Source: an uncultured Oscillospiraceae bacterium (GTDB lineage: Bacteria; Bacillota_A; Clostridia; Oscillospirales; Oscillospiraceae). From it: DNA of 12,983 bases. The translations under genes were made by a program, and so were the position numbers. Each line of letters begins with the position of its first letter. Positions within the stretch are counted from its first letter, which is position 1. The stretch covers positions 1-12,983 of the forward strand of contig CALXGC010000164.1 of NCBI GenBank assembly GCA_944387755.1, given 5' to 3'. Of the stretch, positions 12,814-12,983 are shown piece after piece. The notes below the pieces were generated by a model. It saw only the letters and a program-made list of their open reading frames with translations, made no database searches and had not been told where the DNA came from.

Positions 12814-12983
12814 ATGTCCGACTATCAGATTGCCACCAACTGCCTCCACGCGGGTTACCGCCCCGGTAACGGAGAGCCCCGGAACATCCCCATCATCCAA
12901 TCCACTACCTTCCGCTATGAGACCAGTGAGGAGATGGGCAAGCTGTTCGACCTGGAGGCCAGCGGCTATTTCTATACCCGTCT
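12814..12983 (+). CDS. O-acetylhomoserine sulfhydrylase-type PLP enzyme, 5' part
   Basis: The first 56 codons are present and the gene runs off the window. The N-terminus MSDYQIATNCLHAGYRPGNG and the following IPIIQSTTFRYETSEEMGKL and GYFYTR are characteristic of the Cys/Met metabolism PLP-dependent family, closest to O-acetylhomoserine aminocarboxypropyltransferase (MetY), which makes homocysteine from O-acetylhomoserine and sulfide. The PLP lysine lies outside the window, so cystathionine synthase or lyase relatives cannot be fully excluded. Start at ATG with AAGGAA upstream. No methionine-responsive riboswitch is visible in its leader. Confidence 0.85.
   Translation, partial: MSDYQIATNCLHAGYRPGNGEPRNIPIIQSTTFRYETSEEMGKLFDLEASGYFYTR

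Overview
This is a 13 kb chromosomal window from a high-GC, low-redundancy Firmicute. It is most likely a gut Clostridium of the Oscillospiraceae (Flavonifractor, Lawsonibacter, Intestinimonas or Pseudoflavonifractor type). The inference rests on WalJ next to RlmH, an OmpR-type two-component system beside a MacAB-type ABC exporter, strong AGGAGG ribosome binding sites, frequent GTG/TTG starts, and a strong GC bias at third codon positions. That bias opens many long meaningless antisense frames. No species-level evidence was available.

Left third (1-4900, all minus strand): an exporter operon in the order adaptor (MacA/HlyD-like, 787-2511), ATPase (37-774), FtsX/MacB-type permease (only its first 13 codons, 1-40). 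Upstream lies a two-component operon, histidine kinase (3396-4808) then response regulator (2700-3395), closed by a clear terminator. Both operons carry the same 17-bp pattern of 11-bp-spaced direct repeats just upstream of their promoters, so the regulator may control both itself and the exporter. The adaptor is unusual: its HlyD core is duplicated in tandem and it ends in a Met/Gly/Pro-rich tail.

Middle (4943-5872): a complete phd-doc type II toxin-antitoxin pair on the plus strand, with a strong promoter overlapped by a 20-bp palindrome that is a good autoregulatory operator. It converges on a minus-strand tRNA-Thr(CGU) gene that has its own consensus promoter. One hairpin serves as terminator between them.

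Right half (5891-12059): core metabolism and cell-envelope genes. A phosphoglucomutase/phosphomannomutase (minus) is divergent from hemW. Then come murA (probable TTG start), walJ (TTG start) and rlmH (GTG start, overlapping walJ), ending at a classic terminator. GC-rich inverted repeats sit after murA and after rlmH and share a core, suggesting a dispersed intergenic repeat.

Right end (12234-12983): a small lipoprotein of unknown function on the minus strand, divergent from the 5' end of an O-acetylhomoserine sulfhydrylase (MetY-type) gene that has a consensus promoter.

Most of the window is ordinary housekeeping sequence. I see no phage, transposon, CRISPR array or clearly new multi-gene system. 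The observations most worth following are the shared operator of the exporter and two-component operons, the duplicated adaptor with its methionine-rich tail, the phd-doc operator, and the TTGA-coupled leader frame before murA.
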